64,000 bases of DNA from RFSX01 sp965248155 (GTDB lineage: Bacteria; Bacteroidota; Bacteroidia; Chitinophagales; Saprospiraceae): contig CBDFIO010000002.1 in the NCBI GenBank assembly GCA_965248155.1, positions 1,736,001 to 1,800,000 of the forward strand. Direction: 5' to 3'. Positions 43,316 to 51,461 of this stretch are shown here, one piece after another. The translations under genes were made by a program, and so were the position numbers. Position 1 is the first letter of the stretch. Every line of letters starts with the position of its first letter. The notes under the pieces are model-generated. The model worked only from the letters and a program-made list of their open reading frames with translations. It was not told the DNA's origin and ran no database searches.

Positions 43316-43534
43316 ATGCTTTCAATTCATTTGTTAGGAATGCCGGGTGGTCCTGAATTAATTCTTATCGCTTTTGTTGTCTTGTTATTATTTGGAGGTA
43401 AAAAATTACCGGAATTAATGAAAGGCTTAGGTAAAGGGATCAGAGAGTTCAATAATGCAAAAGCCAATATAGAAACAGAAGTAAAAGAGAGCATGAAAGA
43501 AATAGAAGATGCTCCAAAATCTAATCGCGACTAG
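43316..43534 (+). CDS. tatA: Twin-arginine translocase subunit TatA/TatE
   Basis: The 72-aa protein has the classic layout. A short periplasmic N-terminus precedes one membrane helix ('ELILIAFVVLLLFGGKKLP'), the FGxxKLP-type hinge with Gly-Lys-Lys, and an amphipathic helix ('LMKGLGKGIREFNNA'). A charged tail follows. TatA oligomers form the pore that exports folded proteins. No tatC is nearby. Its stop is separated from the convergent DUF3109 stop by one base. Confidence 0.93.
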   Translation: MLSIHLLGMPGGPELILIAFVVLLLFGGKKLPELMKGLGKGIREFNNAKANIETEVKESMKEIEDAPKSNRD

Positions 43535-43535
43535 T

Positions 43536-44111
43536 TTAGTCAAGATCCTCTGCGACCGCAGCTAATTCTTCATAAAAGGCCTCTCCATATTGCCTGATTA
43601 AGGCATCTTTTACGAATTCAAATATTTTGATTTTGTTCTTTTCTCCTTGAGAACAAGCGCTATTGCAGATATCCCATCTGTCGTAGTTCAATGCTTCAAA
43701 TCCGCTTTCACTATTTTTACTAAGCCTGACCGGGTATAAATGACAAGAGATGGGTTTCTTAAATGATATATCACCATTATTGTAAGCCTTTTCAATCGAA
43801 CAATAAGTAATTCCTAATTCATTTCGACCCATAAAAACACAAGCTGCATCCGGCATTAATGCGGTTTCATAAACTTCATTCTTAGCATTATAAGTGTGGA
43901 AACCATCAGATTTAATTTTTTCTTGCGCTTCAGGAGAAAGATATTTTTCCAGCTTTTCAAGAATCATTTCGATGATGTCTAATTCATTTGCTTCCAAAGG
44001 AGCACCATAATCTCCTTCATAGCAACAGGCTCCTTTACAAGCGGTTAGCTTGCATTCAAAATGATTATCGATTATGTCTCGAGATATTAAAATATCATCA
44101 ATGAGAATCAT
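43536..44111 (-). CDS. DUF3109 family cysteine-rich protein
   Basis: The 191-aa protein has a cysteine pattern like YkgJ/Fe-S or zinc clusters: 'CKLTACKGACCYEGDYGAP' near residue 20, 'DAACVF', 'YCSIEKAY', 'PISCHLYPVRL' and 'WDICNSACSQG'. This is the DUF3109 arrangement, common in Bacteroidota and of unknown function, probably metal-binding. It is soluble and cytosolic. It is not obviously linked to tatA. Confidence 0.9.
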   Translation of the reverse strand: MILIDDILISRDIIDNHFECKLTACKGACCYEGDYGAPLEANELDIIEMILEKLEKYLSPEAQEKIKSDGFHTYNAKNEVYETALMPDAACVFMGRNELGITYCSIEKAYNNGDISFKKPISCHLYPVRLSKNSESGFEALNYDRWDICNSACSQGEKNKIKIFEFVKDALIRQYGEAFYEELAAVAEDLD

Positions 44112-44290
44112 AAATACACATGTATTATTTGATGATCAAAAAATGCAATTTAGATATTTAAATGTCAATAAGGATATAAACTGTGAAACATGGGGAAAAG
44201 CCTGAAGAAATTTATTCATAATTGTTGTAAATTTCGGCTCATAATTAATAATCGGCTTCGAATCCGTTATTCTTTCATAAAAATATTAAA

Positions 44291-44695
44291 ATGAAGTATC
44301 TGTTAATTCTATTCTGTTGTATCTGTAGTTTGGGTATGAGTGCTCAAAATACTCAAATTGATATGGACGCAGAAGTAAAAAAAGTTGTTCTAAAATATCA
44401 AATGAATGACGCTCAAGCTTCACAAGTAAAAGCCCATTTTGTAGAAAAACAAAAAGCGCTTATTTCTCTTAAGTCAAATAAAAATGATAAAGATTATGAT
44501 TTAAAGAAGAAAGAGATGCTTGTCGAGTATGAAACTCAATTTGTTGCTTTGTTAGATGATAAACAAAAGCAGTTACATGAGATGTACCGGCAATTGAATA
44601 TGACTTTGGATCCGAATAAAAACCCAGCTATAAATAGTCCTAAAACATTAAAAAGAGTTGAAGAAAAGAAAGGGACTAAAACAGCGAATCAATAA
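44291..44695 (+). CDS. Secreted small helical protein (Spy-like)
   Basis: The 134-aa protein has a signal peptide (MKYLLILFCCICSLGMSAQ). A charged helical domain follows ('QMNDAQASQVKAHFVEKQ', 'LLDDKQKQLHEMYRQLNM'), recalling the LTxxQ/Spy-like helical hairpins of the protein at 27669. It is likely periplasmic. The function is unknown. It lies 29 nt before citrate synthase but is unlikely to be functionally tied to it. Confidence 0.68.
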   Translation: MKYLLILFCCICSLGMSAQNTQIDMDAEVKKVVLKYQMNDAQASQVKAHFVEKQKALISLKSNKNDKDYDLKKKEMLVEYETQFVALLDDKQKQLHEMYRQLNMTLDPNKNPAINSPKTLKRVEEKKGTKTANQ

Positions 44696-44724
44696 TGCAA
44701 GTAAAAAATCCCGACCTAAAATAA

Positions 44725-46035
44725 ATGGACATATTAAAACAGAAATTTTTTGAGAAGTCTTCCAAACTCAAGGCCGAATTAAGAGCCATAACAAAAGAAC
44801 ACGGTTCCACCGTTATTGGTGACGTCAAATTATCACAAGTTGTAGGTGGTATGCGTGGAATTAAATCCATGCTTTGGGAAACTTCAGAATTGGATGCCTT
44901 TGAAGGAATTAGATTCAGAGGATATTCAATCCCCCAATTAAGAGAAATTTTACCTAAAAGAAAAGATGGTGGAAAGGAACCTTTACCAGAAGGTTTGTTT
45001 TGGTTAATGCTTGCTGATGAAGTACCTACATCAGAACAAGTAGAATGGTTAAGTGATGAATGGGAAAAGAGAGCTAATATTCCTCAGAATACTCTTGATG
45101 TTCTAAACGCCCTTTCAGACGATACCCATCCGATGACACAGTTTATCATTGGAATCACTTCAATGCAGACGGATAGCATTTTTGCTAAGAACTATGCAAA
45201 AGGTATGTCGAAGAATGATTATTGGGACGCGACTTATGAAGATGCAATGAATCTGATTGCGAGATTACCACATCTTGCAGCATATATTTATAGGAGAGTA
45301 TATCATAATTCTGACCATATTCCTGCAGATTTGAATCTGGATTGGGCTGGAAATTATGCACATATGCTTGGAGTTGAAGGAGAAGATTTCAAGAGCTTAA
45401 TGAGATTGTACTTAACAATTCATGCGGATCATGAAGGAGGAAATGCTTCAGCGCATACAACGCACCTTGTTAATACAACCTTGTCAGATGTTTACCTGTC
45501 TTATGCTGGTGGTATGGCCTCATTGGCAGGCCCGTTGCATGGGCTTGCAAATCAGGAAGTCATTAAATGGATTTTTGAATTGACAGACACAATAGGGACA
45601 ACTCAACCGACGAAAGAACAAATTGCACAATATGTTCATGATACTTTAGAATCAGGAAAAGTCATTCCAGGATATGGGCACGCTGTTTTACGCCAGCCAG
45701 ATCCTAGATTTACTGCTCAAAAGAATTTTGCTGAAGAGTACATTAAGGACAGTGATTATGTCAACATCGTTTGGAAATTATTTGAGGTTGTACCTGATAT
45801 TTTAGGAGGATTAGGTAAAGTAAAAAACCCTTGGCCTAATGTTGATGCTCATTCTGGAGCCATCCTTGTTCATTATGGTCTTAAGGAATATAGCTATTAT
45901 ACAGTTATGTTTGGAGTTTCCAGAGCTCTGGGTGTAATGGCCGCGCTCTGCTGGTCAAGAGCTCTTGGATTGCCATTAGAAAGACCGAAATCTGTAAATT
46001 CAAATTGGTTAAAAGAACAAATTAATAAAGCATAA
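44725..46035 (+). CDS. gltA: Citrate synthase, eukaryotic (mitochondrial) type
   Basis: The 436-aa enzyme condenses oxaloacetate and acetyl-CoA. The sequence follows the mitochondrial-type subfamily rather than the E. coli type: 'VVGGMRGIKSMLWETSELD', 'GIRFRGYSIPQLREILP', 'LPEGLFWLMLADEVPTSEQ' and 'LTIHADHEGGNASAHTTHL'. The catalytic residues are present in 'GPLHGLANQE' (His), 'GYGHAVLRQPDPR' (His) and 'NVDAHSGAIL' (Asp). The length matches the mature eukaryotic enzyme. gcvH follows 7 nt later. Confidence 0.95.
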   Translation: MDILKQKFFEKSSKLKAELRAITKEHGSTVIGDVKLSQVVGGMRGIKSMLWETSELDAFEGIRFRGYSIPQLREILPKRKDGGKEPLPEGLFWLMLADEVPTSEQVEWLSDEWEKRANIPQNTLDVLNALSDDTHPMTQFIIGITSMQTDSIFAKNYAKGMSKNDYWDATYEDAMNLIARLPHLAAYIYRRVYHNSDHIPADLNLDWAGNYAHMLGVEGEDFKSLMRLYLTIHADHEGGNASAHTTHLVNTTLSDVYLSYAGGMASLAGPLHGLANQEVIKWIFELTDTIGTTQPTKEQIAQYVHDTLESGKVIPGYGHAVLRQPDPRFTAQKNFAEEYIKDSDYVNIVWKLFEVVPDILGGLGKVKNPWPNVDAHSGAILVHYGLKEYSYYTVMFGVSRALGVMAALCWSRALGLPLERPKSVNSNWLKEQINKA

Positions 46036-46042
46036 ATTCGAA

Positions 46043-46432
46043 ATGGACTTAAGAGACGATTTAAAATATTCAAAAGAGCATGAATGGTTAAGAGTTGAAG
46101 GTGATCATGCCTATATCGGTATTACAGATTTTGCTCAGGGCGAGTTAGGGGAAATAGTATATGTTGAAGTTGATACCGTAGGAGATGAAGTTGATACAGG
46201 TGAACTATTCGGAACAATTGAAGCGGTTAAGACAACTTCTGATCTCTTTATGCCTATCGCTGGAACGGTTGTTGAATTTAACGCACAACTTGACGAAAAC
46301 GATGGAGATCAGCCCGACTTGGTTAATTCCGATCCTTATGGAGAAGGATGGATAGTTAAAATCGCTATCAAGAATCTTGCTGAAATTGAAGATTTAATGG
46401 ATGTGGAGGCTTATAAAGAATTAACCTCTTAG
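46043..46432 (+). CDS. gcvH: Glycine cleavage system H protein
   Basis: The 129-aa lipoyl carrier starts 'LKYSKEHEWLRVEGDHAY'. It has 'ITDFAQGELGEIVYVEVD' and the lipoylation lysine in 'GTIEAVKTTSDLFMP', and ends with the 'NSDPYGEGWIVKI' motif. It shuttles the aminomethyl group between the P, T and L proteins. Those partners are not in the window. It is clustered with citrate synthase and VanZ-like genes. Confidence 0.96.
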   Translation: MDLRDDLKYSKEHEWLRVEGDHAYIGITDFAQGELGEIVYVEVDTVGDEVDTGELFGTIEAVKTTSDLFMPIAGTVVEFNAQLDENDGDQPDLVNSDPYGEGWIVKIAIKNLAEIEDLMDVEAYKELTS

Positions 46433-46476
46433 AGCTTCTCCCACCAAAATAGATTATCAATGCATCTAGTAAACAG

Positions 46477-46842
46477 ATGAAGCAATCATTGAAAGCAGTG
46501 TTGTCTTTGTTGGTCTGGTTAATGATAGTTACTGTTTTGTCATTAATGCCAGATACTGGAGTGCATGTTGAATTATTTCCCAACCAGGATAAATTAGTGC
46601 ATTTCATTTTTTACCTCGTGATGACTTTTTTACTACGGGGTTTATATCAAATGAATCAAAAAAGATGGCATTGGAAAGCGATTTTACTCGCTTCCACGTA
46701 TGGATTTGTTCTAGAATGTATCCAAGGCGCTTTAATTGAAGGCCGACATTTTGATTATCTTGATATTATTGCTAATATTATTGGCTCTTTTATTGGGAGT
46801 TATTTATTTTACTTATTACGAAAAAACGATCATAATGGGTGA
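46477..46842 (+). CDS. VanZ-like membrane protein
   Basis: The 121-aa protein has four hydrophobic helices and the VanZ-type sequence 'LMPDTGVHVELFPNQDKLVHF' (shortened in meaning to PNQDKxxHF) followed by 'GFVLECIQGALIEGRHFDYLD'. VanZ-like proteins are small membrane proteins linked to glycopeptide tolerance in Gram-positives; in Bacteroidota the role is unknown. The end overlaps the start of the TonB gene by 8 bases, so the two are coupled. Confidence 0.88.
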   Translation: MKQSLKAVLSLLVWLMIVTVLSLMPDTGVHVELFPNQDKLVHFIFYLVMTFLLRGLYQMNQKRWHWKAILLASTYGFVLECIQGALIEGRHFDYLDIIANIIGSFIGSYLFYLLRKNDHNG

Positions 46843-47746
46843 TATTGCTTTTACAGGTCAGATTTCTTTACTATTGATTTTGTTTTTAGCAATGATAGTA
46901 TTAGGTGTGATCTTTTATTTTAGACGCTATTATAAAGGTAAATCTTCTTCAGATCTTACAGGTACATATAAAGATCATGAATGGGATTCGCCATTAGATG
47001 CAAGAAATAAATATCCGGATGTGAATGCATTCAGATTATCAAGACCAATATTTTTATTCGGACTTGCAACGGCGCTTGCTGCAACTTTGTTTGCTTTTAG
47101 CTGGACAAGCTATGATGGAGTTGTAAATATTCCGGATGGAGCTTTAGATTTTGATGAAGAAATCGAAATCGAGCCTCCACGAACTGCAGAACCACCGCCA
47201 CCACCGCCACCACCACCACCTCCGGTAATTGAGGAAGTTCCTGAAGAGGAAATTCTTGAAGAAGAGGAACCCGTATTTGTGGATCAGGATGTTACGGAAG
47301 AAGATGTAATAGAAGAAATTGTTGAAGAAGAGGCACCACCTCCACCACCACCTCCACCACCACCTCCAGAGGAACCAGAAATCTTTAAGGTTGTGGAACA
47401 AATGCCTAGATTCCCGGGGTGTGAAAATTCAGGTGGAACAGAAAAGGATAAGGAGAATTGTGCAAAAGAGAAAATGCAGCAATACATCTATAAGAATCTT
47501 AAGTATCCTGCTATTGCAAGAGAAAATGGAGTTGAAGGTATGACTGTGCTTCAATTTGTTGTGAGTGAAAATGGGACGGTTAAGGACATTAAGGTAGTTA
47601 GAGACATAGGAGCAGGATGTGGTGATGCAGCGAAGAAGGTTGTATCTGCGATGAATAACCTTCCTCAAAGATGGACTCCTGGAAAGCAGAGAGGACGTCC
47701 GGTAAAAGTACTTTATACTTTACCTGTTAAGTTTAAATTAGAGTAG
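46835..47746 (+). CDS. tonB: TonB-family energy transducer
   Basis: I use the ATG at 46835, which overlaps the VanZ-like stop; the longer frame would start at a TTG inside that gene. The roughly 303-aa protein has an N-terminal helix ('LLLILFLAMIVLGVIFYF') and a second helix ('PIFLFGLATALAATLFAF'). Two poly-proline blocks are separated by an acidic Glu/Val linker (about residues 120-210). A TonB C-terminal domain closes the protein ('YPAIARENGVEGMTVLQFVV', 'RWTPGKQRGRPVKVLYTLP'). It spans the periplasm to power outer-membrane receptors such as SusC. Confidence 0.92.
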   Translation: MGDIAFTGQISLLLILFLAMIVLGVIFYFRRYYKGKSSSDLTGTYKDHEWDSPLDARNKYPDVNAFRLSRPIFLFGLATALAATLFAFSWTSYDGVVNIPDGALDFDEEIEIEPPRTAEPPPPPPPPPPPVIEEVPEEEILEEEEPVFVDQDVTEEDVIEEIVEEEAPPPPPPPPPPPEEPEIFKVVEQMPRFPGCENSGGTEKDKENCAKEKMQQYIYKNLKYPAIARENGVEGMTVLQFVVSENGTVKDIKVVRDIGAGCGDAAKKVVSAMNNLPQRWTPGKQRGRPVKVLYTLPVKFKLE

Positions 47747-47765
47747 GAGAATATCCACAAAAAAT

Positions 47766-47812
47766 ATACAAGCGGTCAATGCATTTTGTGTTGACCGCTT
47801 GTATTTGTAATT
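47766..47812 (+). terminator. Strong terminator after tonB
   Basis: The 14-bp perfect arms ATACAAGCGGTCAA (47766-47779) and TTGACCGCTTGTAT (47791-47804) flank an 11-nt loop, followed by TTGTAATT. The T-run is weak but the stem is very stable. Confidence 0.7.
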
Positions 47813-47975
47813 GAATAATCTCACATCATAGATTTAAAATTAAATATTTTAAATACCATCTCTTAATCTTAATTATCCGATAAATGGCAATATATTTATC
47901 TCTTAAAGCATAAGCGATTTGCTTGCTTTTAAAAGAACCAATGGCCGCAGACTCAATGTGGCCATTTTTATATTC
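47813..47975 (+). ncRNA. Candidate small RNA or leader ending in a second hairpin
   Basis: Between the tonB terminator and the TPR gene lies a 160-bp stretch without a coding frame. It contains a bulged hairpin (AAAGC/GCTTT and AAGC/GCTT near 47905-47931) and ends in a 10-bp stem (AATGGCCGCA 47940-47949 with TGTGGCCATT 47957-47966) followed by TTTAT. It could be a small RNA with its own terminator or the 5' leader of the TPR gene. No known RNA family was recognised. Confidence 0.3.
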
Positions 47976-48034
47976 TAACATTTTGAAATCTATTTTATCT
48001 TCGTGCCGTTCTATTCTTGTATTTAATATTGATT

Positions 48035-49837
48035 ATGAGACATTTGGTTTTATTTCTACTGTTATTTTCCGTGATTGTTTTAAATGGACAAGACTCAAGG
48101 CTTGCGGACCAATATTATCAATTTGGAGAATATGAACAGGCTGCAGTGGTCTACAAAAGTTTGTTTGACAAAACCCAGAATAGCTACTACTACTTTAATA
48201 GGTACATAGAATGCCTTTTAGCACTTGATGATTACAAGTCGGCTGAAAAGGAGATCAGTAATCAATTGAAAATCGATCCCAAACAAATGCAGCTGTATGT
48301 TACTTATGGAAGCCTGTTAGAGAGGCAGTATCTACCTGAAGAAGCGGATAAACAATATCATAATGCTATTAAAAATATACCCCCGGATGTTTCAGTAATA
48401 AATAATCTAGGGAATGCATTTTTGAGACTTACAAAATATGATATGGCGATAGAAGCCTATCTCAGGGGATCCAAAGTCCTTAATAATGATCTTGTGTTTG
48501 CTTATAACCTTGCAGACCTCTATAAAAGAAAAGGGGATAAGCAAAAGATGATTGAGTATTACATCAAAGCAACTTCCAATAGTCCTACTCAAATAGAAAG
48601 ATATAAGACATTGTTTCAAAGAAATCTTTCTGAAGAGGGTGATCTGGAAGAATTAAGGTCACAGCTTTATGCAATGATTCAAAAGCATCCCGAGAATCAA
48701 ACCTACCCCGAGTTATTGGAATGGGTGTATATAGAGAAAAAAGAATTTGAAAGGGCATTAAGGCAAGCACGGTCTTTAGATCGTAAGAATAATGAGAACG
48801 GACACAGGGTGATGAAAATTGGTGATATAGCCTATGTAGATGGAGATTATGATGTGGCTATTAAGGCCTATGAATATGTCATTCAAAATAAAGGTCTTAA
48901 CAATAGTTTATATGTTGATGCTAAGAGAGCTATTTTAAAATCGAAACGAAATCGAATAACCAAGAACTTCAATTATACAAGTTCTGATCTGGATTCCCTG
49001 GATATTGAATACAAAGCATTTATAGAAGAGTTTGGAATTAACCCAAGAACTGAATACTTGGTAAAGGAATATGCTGATTTTCTGGCTATTTATAAAAATG
49101 ACCTAAAGCAAGCCATTGAAGTATTAAAAGACCTTGTGGAGCTAGCTAGCATTAACAAATATGTTCGTGCCAATAGTAAAATTGCATTGGCAGATTACTA
49201 TCTGATGATGGGAGAAATATGGGAAGCAACGCTGTTGTATTCACAGGTAGAAAAAGAATTCAAAGAAGATTATCTGGGAGAGGTGTCGAGATTTAAAAAC
49301 GCAAAGCTTACTTATTTTGCTGGAAATTTTGAATGGGCTCAAGCGCAATTTGATATATTAAAGGCCGCGACTTCGAGATTAATCTCAAATGATGCTATTG
49401 ATCTTTCCGTATTTATTATGGATAATATGGGTTTGGATACTACGGATATTCCTCTGAAAATGTTTGCCATTTCAGAATTGTATACAATGCAGAATAAATA
49501 CGATGAGGCATTTAATGTTCTGGATTCAATTATATTGCTCTATCCTGAGCATGCACTTGAAGACGATATTCTTTATCAAAAAGCAAATTTACATTACAAG
49601 TTAAAAGATATAGATTCAGCTAAAGAATTGTACCAGCAAGTCTATCAAAACTTTCCAGAAGAAATACGTGCAGATAATGCATTGATGAAATTGGCTGAGA
49701 TCTATGAAATGCATGAAAATGACTTAGACAAAGCCAAGGAGCTCTATGAAAAATTATTCATAGATTTTTCCAGCAGTAGTTTTGCAGTTGAAGCAAGAAA
49801 GCGATTTAGGATACTGCGTGGGGATAATATTCAATAG
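48035..49837 (+). CDS. Secreted/periplasmic TPR protein
   Basis: I choose the ATG at 48035 because it begins the signal peptide (MRHLVLFLLLFSVIVLNGQ); the longer frame starts at a TTG. The roughly 600-aa protein consists of about 14 TPR-like repeats ('NNLGNAFLRLTKYDMAIEAY', 'IGDIAYVDGDYDVAIKAYEY', 'ALMKLAEIYEMHENDLDKA'). It is probably an envelope scaffold, similar in look to the TPR parts of gliding or BamD-like proteins, but no role is assigned. It is the first gene of a five-gene operon with very short gaps. Confidence 0.85.
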   Translation: MRHLVLFLLLFSVIVLNGQDSRLADQYYQFGEYEQAAVVYKSLFDKTQNSYYYFNRYIECLLALDDYKSAEKEISNQLKIDPKQMQLYVTYGSLLERQYLPEEADKQYHNAIKNIPPDVSVINNLGNAFLRLTKYDMAIEAYLRGSKVLNNDLVFAYNLADLYKRKGDKQKMIEYYIKATSNSPTQIERYKTLFQRNLSEEGDLEELRSQLYAMIQKHPENQTYPELLEWVYIEKKEFERALRQARSLDRKNNENGHRVMKIGDIAYVDGDYDVAIKAYEYVIQNKGLNNSLYVDAKRAILKSKRNRITKNFNYTSSDLDSLDIEYKAFIEEFGINPRTEYLVKEYADFLAIYKNDLKQAIEVLKDLVELASINKYVRANSKIALADYYLMMGEIWEATLLYSQVEKEFKEDYLGEVSRFKNAKLTYFAGNFEWAQAQFDILKAATSRLISNDAIDLSVFIMDNMGLDTTDIPLKMFAISELYTMQNKYDEAFNVLDSIILLYPEHALEDDILYQKANLHYKLKDIDSAKELYQQVYQNFPEEIRADNALMKLAEIYEMHENDLDKAKELYEKLFIDFSSSSFAVEARKRFRILRGDNIQ

Positions 49838-49840
49838 CTT

Positions 49841-50179
49841 ATGCATTCAGCCGTCTTATACAATTTGACATTTAAATTAAGCCAATCTCTTTCTCAACAG
49901 TGGCTGGACAAGATGTTGTCAAGATATATACCTGAAAGCCTCATAGAGCAATTTTCAATTTCCGTTCAGATTAATGAAATTCTCATTAATAGTGAGGATG
50001 GAGATTCCAGTTTTGCTGTACAGTTTACATTTAGCTCGATTAATCAGTTTGAATCTGACGGGAAAGTGTGCTTAAAGAAACTCCTAAGCTTGATGGATGA
50101 AGATTTTCGAAATAACTATGTATATTTTGGAACCTTAATGAATGTAATTCATCCATCTAACCAGCTGCCTACAATTTGA
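49841..50179 (+). CDS. DUF4286 family protein
   Basis: The 112-aa soluble protein matches the DUF4286 pattern: beta strand 'LYNLTFKLSQSLSQQWLDKM', 'IPESLIEQFSISVQINEIL', a sequence 'SSFAVQFTFSSINQFESD' and 'YVYFGTLMNVIHP' at the end. The family is Bacteroidota-typical, with a ferredoxin-like fold of unknown function. It begins 3 nt after the TPR gene, and its stop overlaps the start of the MFS gene. Confidence 0.82.
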   Translation: MHSAVLYNLTFKLSQSLSQQWLDKMLSRYIPESLIEQFSISVQINEILINSEDGDSSFAVQFTFSSINQFESDGKVCLKKLLSLMDEDFRNNYVYFGTLMNVIHPSNQLPTI

Positions 50180-51459
50180 ATCGTACTGCTATTATCTTAT
50201 TATTTATTGCGAATGGTATTTCCGGAATTGCCCAGGGAATGAGTATGATTGCTATCCCCTGGTATTTTGCTCAGAAAAATTTGCTTGCTCAATTTGGGCT
50301 TATTTATATGGCAGCTACATTGGTCTCTATTTTTTGGGTTCCATTAAGTGGATCTATTATTGACAAGTACGATCGGAAGAAAATATTTCTTTATCTGACA
50401 TTTATTGTAGGACTTATACTTGCTTTCATTTCATTAGCGGGATTTCAATTAGGAGGCTTACCATCCTTGATCGTTGGAGCTGTATTCTTGATTACCTTTT
50501 TAAACTATAACCTTCATTATCCCTGTCTTTACGCTTTTGTACAGGAAATTACGGAGCCAAAACATTATGCCAAGATGACTTCAATTCTGGAGATCATTGG
50601 CCAGATAACGACTATCAGTGCAGGAGCAGGAGCGACCTTACTGCTGGAAGGTACTGAGAATGGAATTTTGAATTTTTTCGGAATATCACTGGACATAGGT
50701 TTGAATTTGGAGGCCTGGGCAATTCATGAAATATTCCTTTTGGACAGTAGTACTTATTTTATTACATTCTTTATAATCTATGCTATAAAATATGTTCCTA
50801 TTCAAAGAAGAAAGCAAGAGTTAGGAAACCTTTTTGTGCGTATAAAAGCGGGATGGAGTTTCTTAAGAAATGAAAAAGCGATTTTGTGGTTTGGTACTTT
50901 GTCGTTCATGGTTTTCATGACAATTTTGTTAGAGACTTTCTATTTAGGAGTTAGTTACATAAGCAAACATTTGCAAGCGAGCGGAGATATTTATGCAAAC
51001 TCTAAAATGGCTTATTCAATGGGAGCGATAGCTATAGGTCTTACAATTCATTTGTTTTTTAGAAAATTTTCAATTCCTTTGATAGTTACCTTTTTAACTT
51101 TTATAACTGCTATAACCTACCTTGTTCTCTATCTTTCTAATTCGATTCTAATTTTGTTTATTGTTTTTGTTCTTTTAGGAATTACTAATGCTGGAGTGAG
51201 GGTTGCTAGAATCACCTACCTTTTCAAAAATGTACCGAATCAGTTTTTTGGCATAGCTGGGAGTGTCTTTTTCTTGTTTAATATATTGGCAAGGGACGTA
51301 CTATTGGGATTATTCACATTACCGTTTTTTCAATTTTCAAATAATATAATTTATGCATTTCTCATCTTAAGTATCATATTATTTATTACAAATCTTCTTT
51401 TGATTATACATTATAAATCTTTTGATTTAAGTTTGAGTTCTAAAAATATTCAACAGTAA
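50176..51459 (+). CDS. Major facilitator superfamily transporter
   Basis: The 427-aa membrane protein has about 12 hydrophobic helices. The MFS loop motif between helices 2 and 3 reads 'PLSGSIIDKYDRKKIFLYL'. It resembles the Bacteroidota MFS groups related to macrolide exporters, but the substrate is open. The start is a TTG at 50176, overlapping the TGA of the DUF4286 gene, and no ATG fits. It is probably coupled to its neighbours. Confidence 0.88.
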   Translation: MNRTAIILLFIANGISGIAQGMSMIAIPWYFAQKNLLAQFGLIYMAATLVSIFWVPLSGSIIDKYDRKKIFLYLTFIVGLILAFISLAGFQLGGLPSLIVGAVFLITFLNYNLHYPCLYAFVQEITEPKHYAKMTSILEIIGQITTISAGAGATLLLEGTENGILNFFGISLDIGLNLEAWAIHEIFLLDSSTYFITFFIIYAIKYVPIQRRKQELGNLFVRIKAGWSFLRNEKAILWFGTLSFMVFMTILLETFYLGVSYISKHLQASGDIYANSKMAYSMGAIAIGLTIHLFFRKFSIPLIVTFLTFITAITYLVLYLSNSILILFIVFVLLGITNAGVRVARITYLFKNVPNQFFGIAGSVFFLFNILARDVLLGLFTLPFFQFSNNIIYAFLILSIILFITNLLLIIHYKSFDLSLSSKNIQQ

Positions 51460-51461
51460 AT

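Noticed and set aside
46736..46834. Longer TonB protein starting at a TTG inside the VanZ-like gene
   Set aside because: The ATG at 46835 overlaps the VanZ-like stop as expected for coupled genes, and the upstream residues are the shifted reading of VanZ.
47144..47487. Trp/Arg-rich and Gly-rich frames antisense to tonB
   Set aside because: They are translations of the complement of the proline-codon repeats; tonB explains the sequence.
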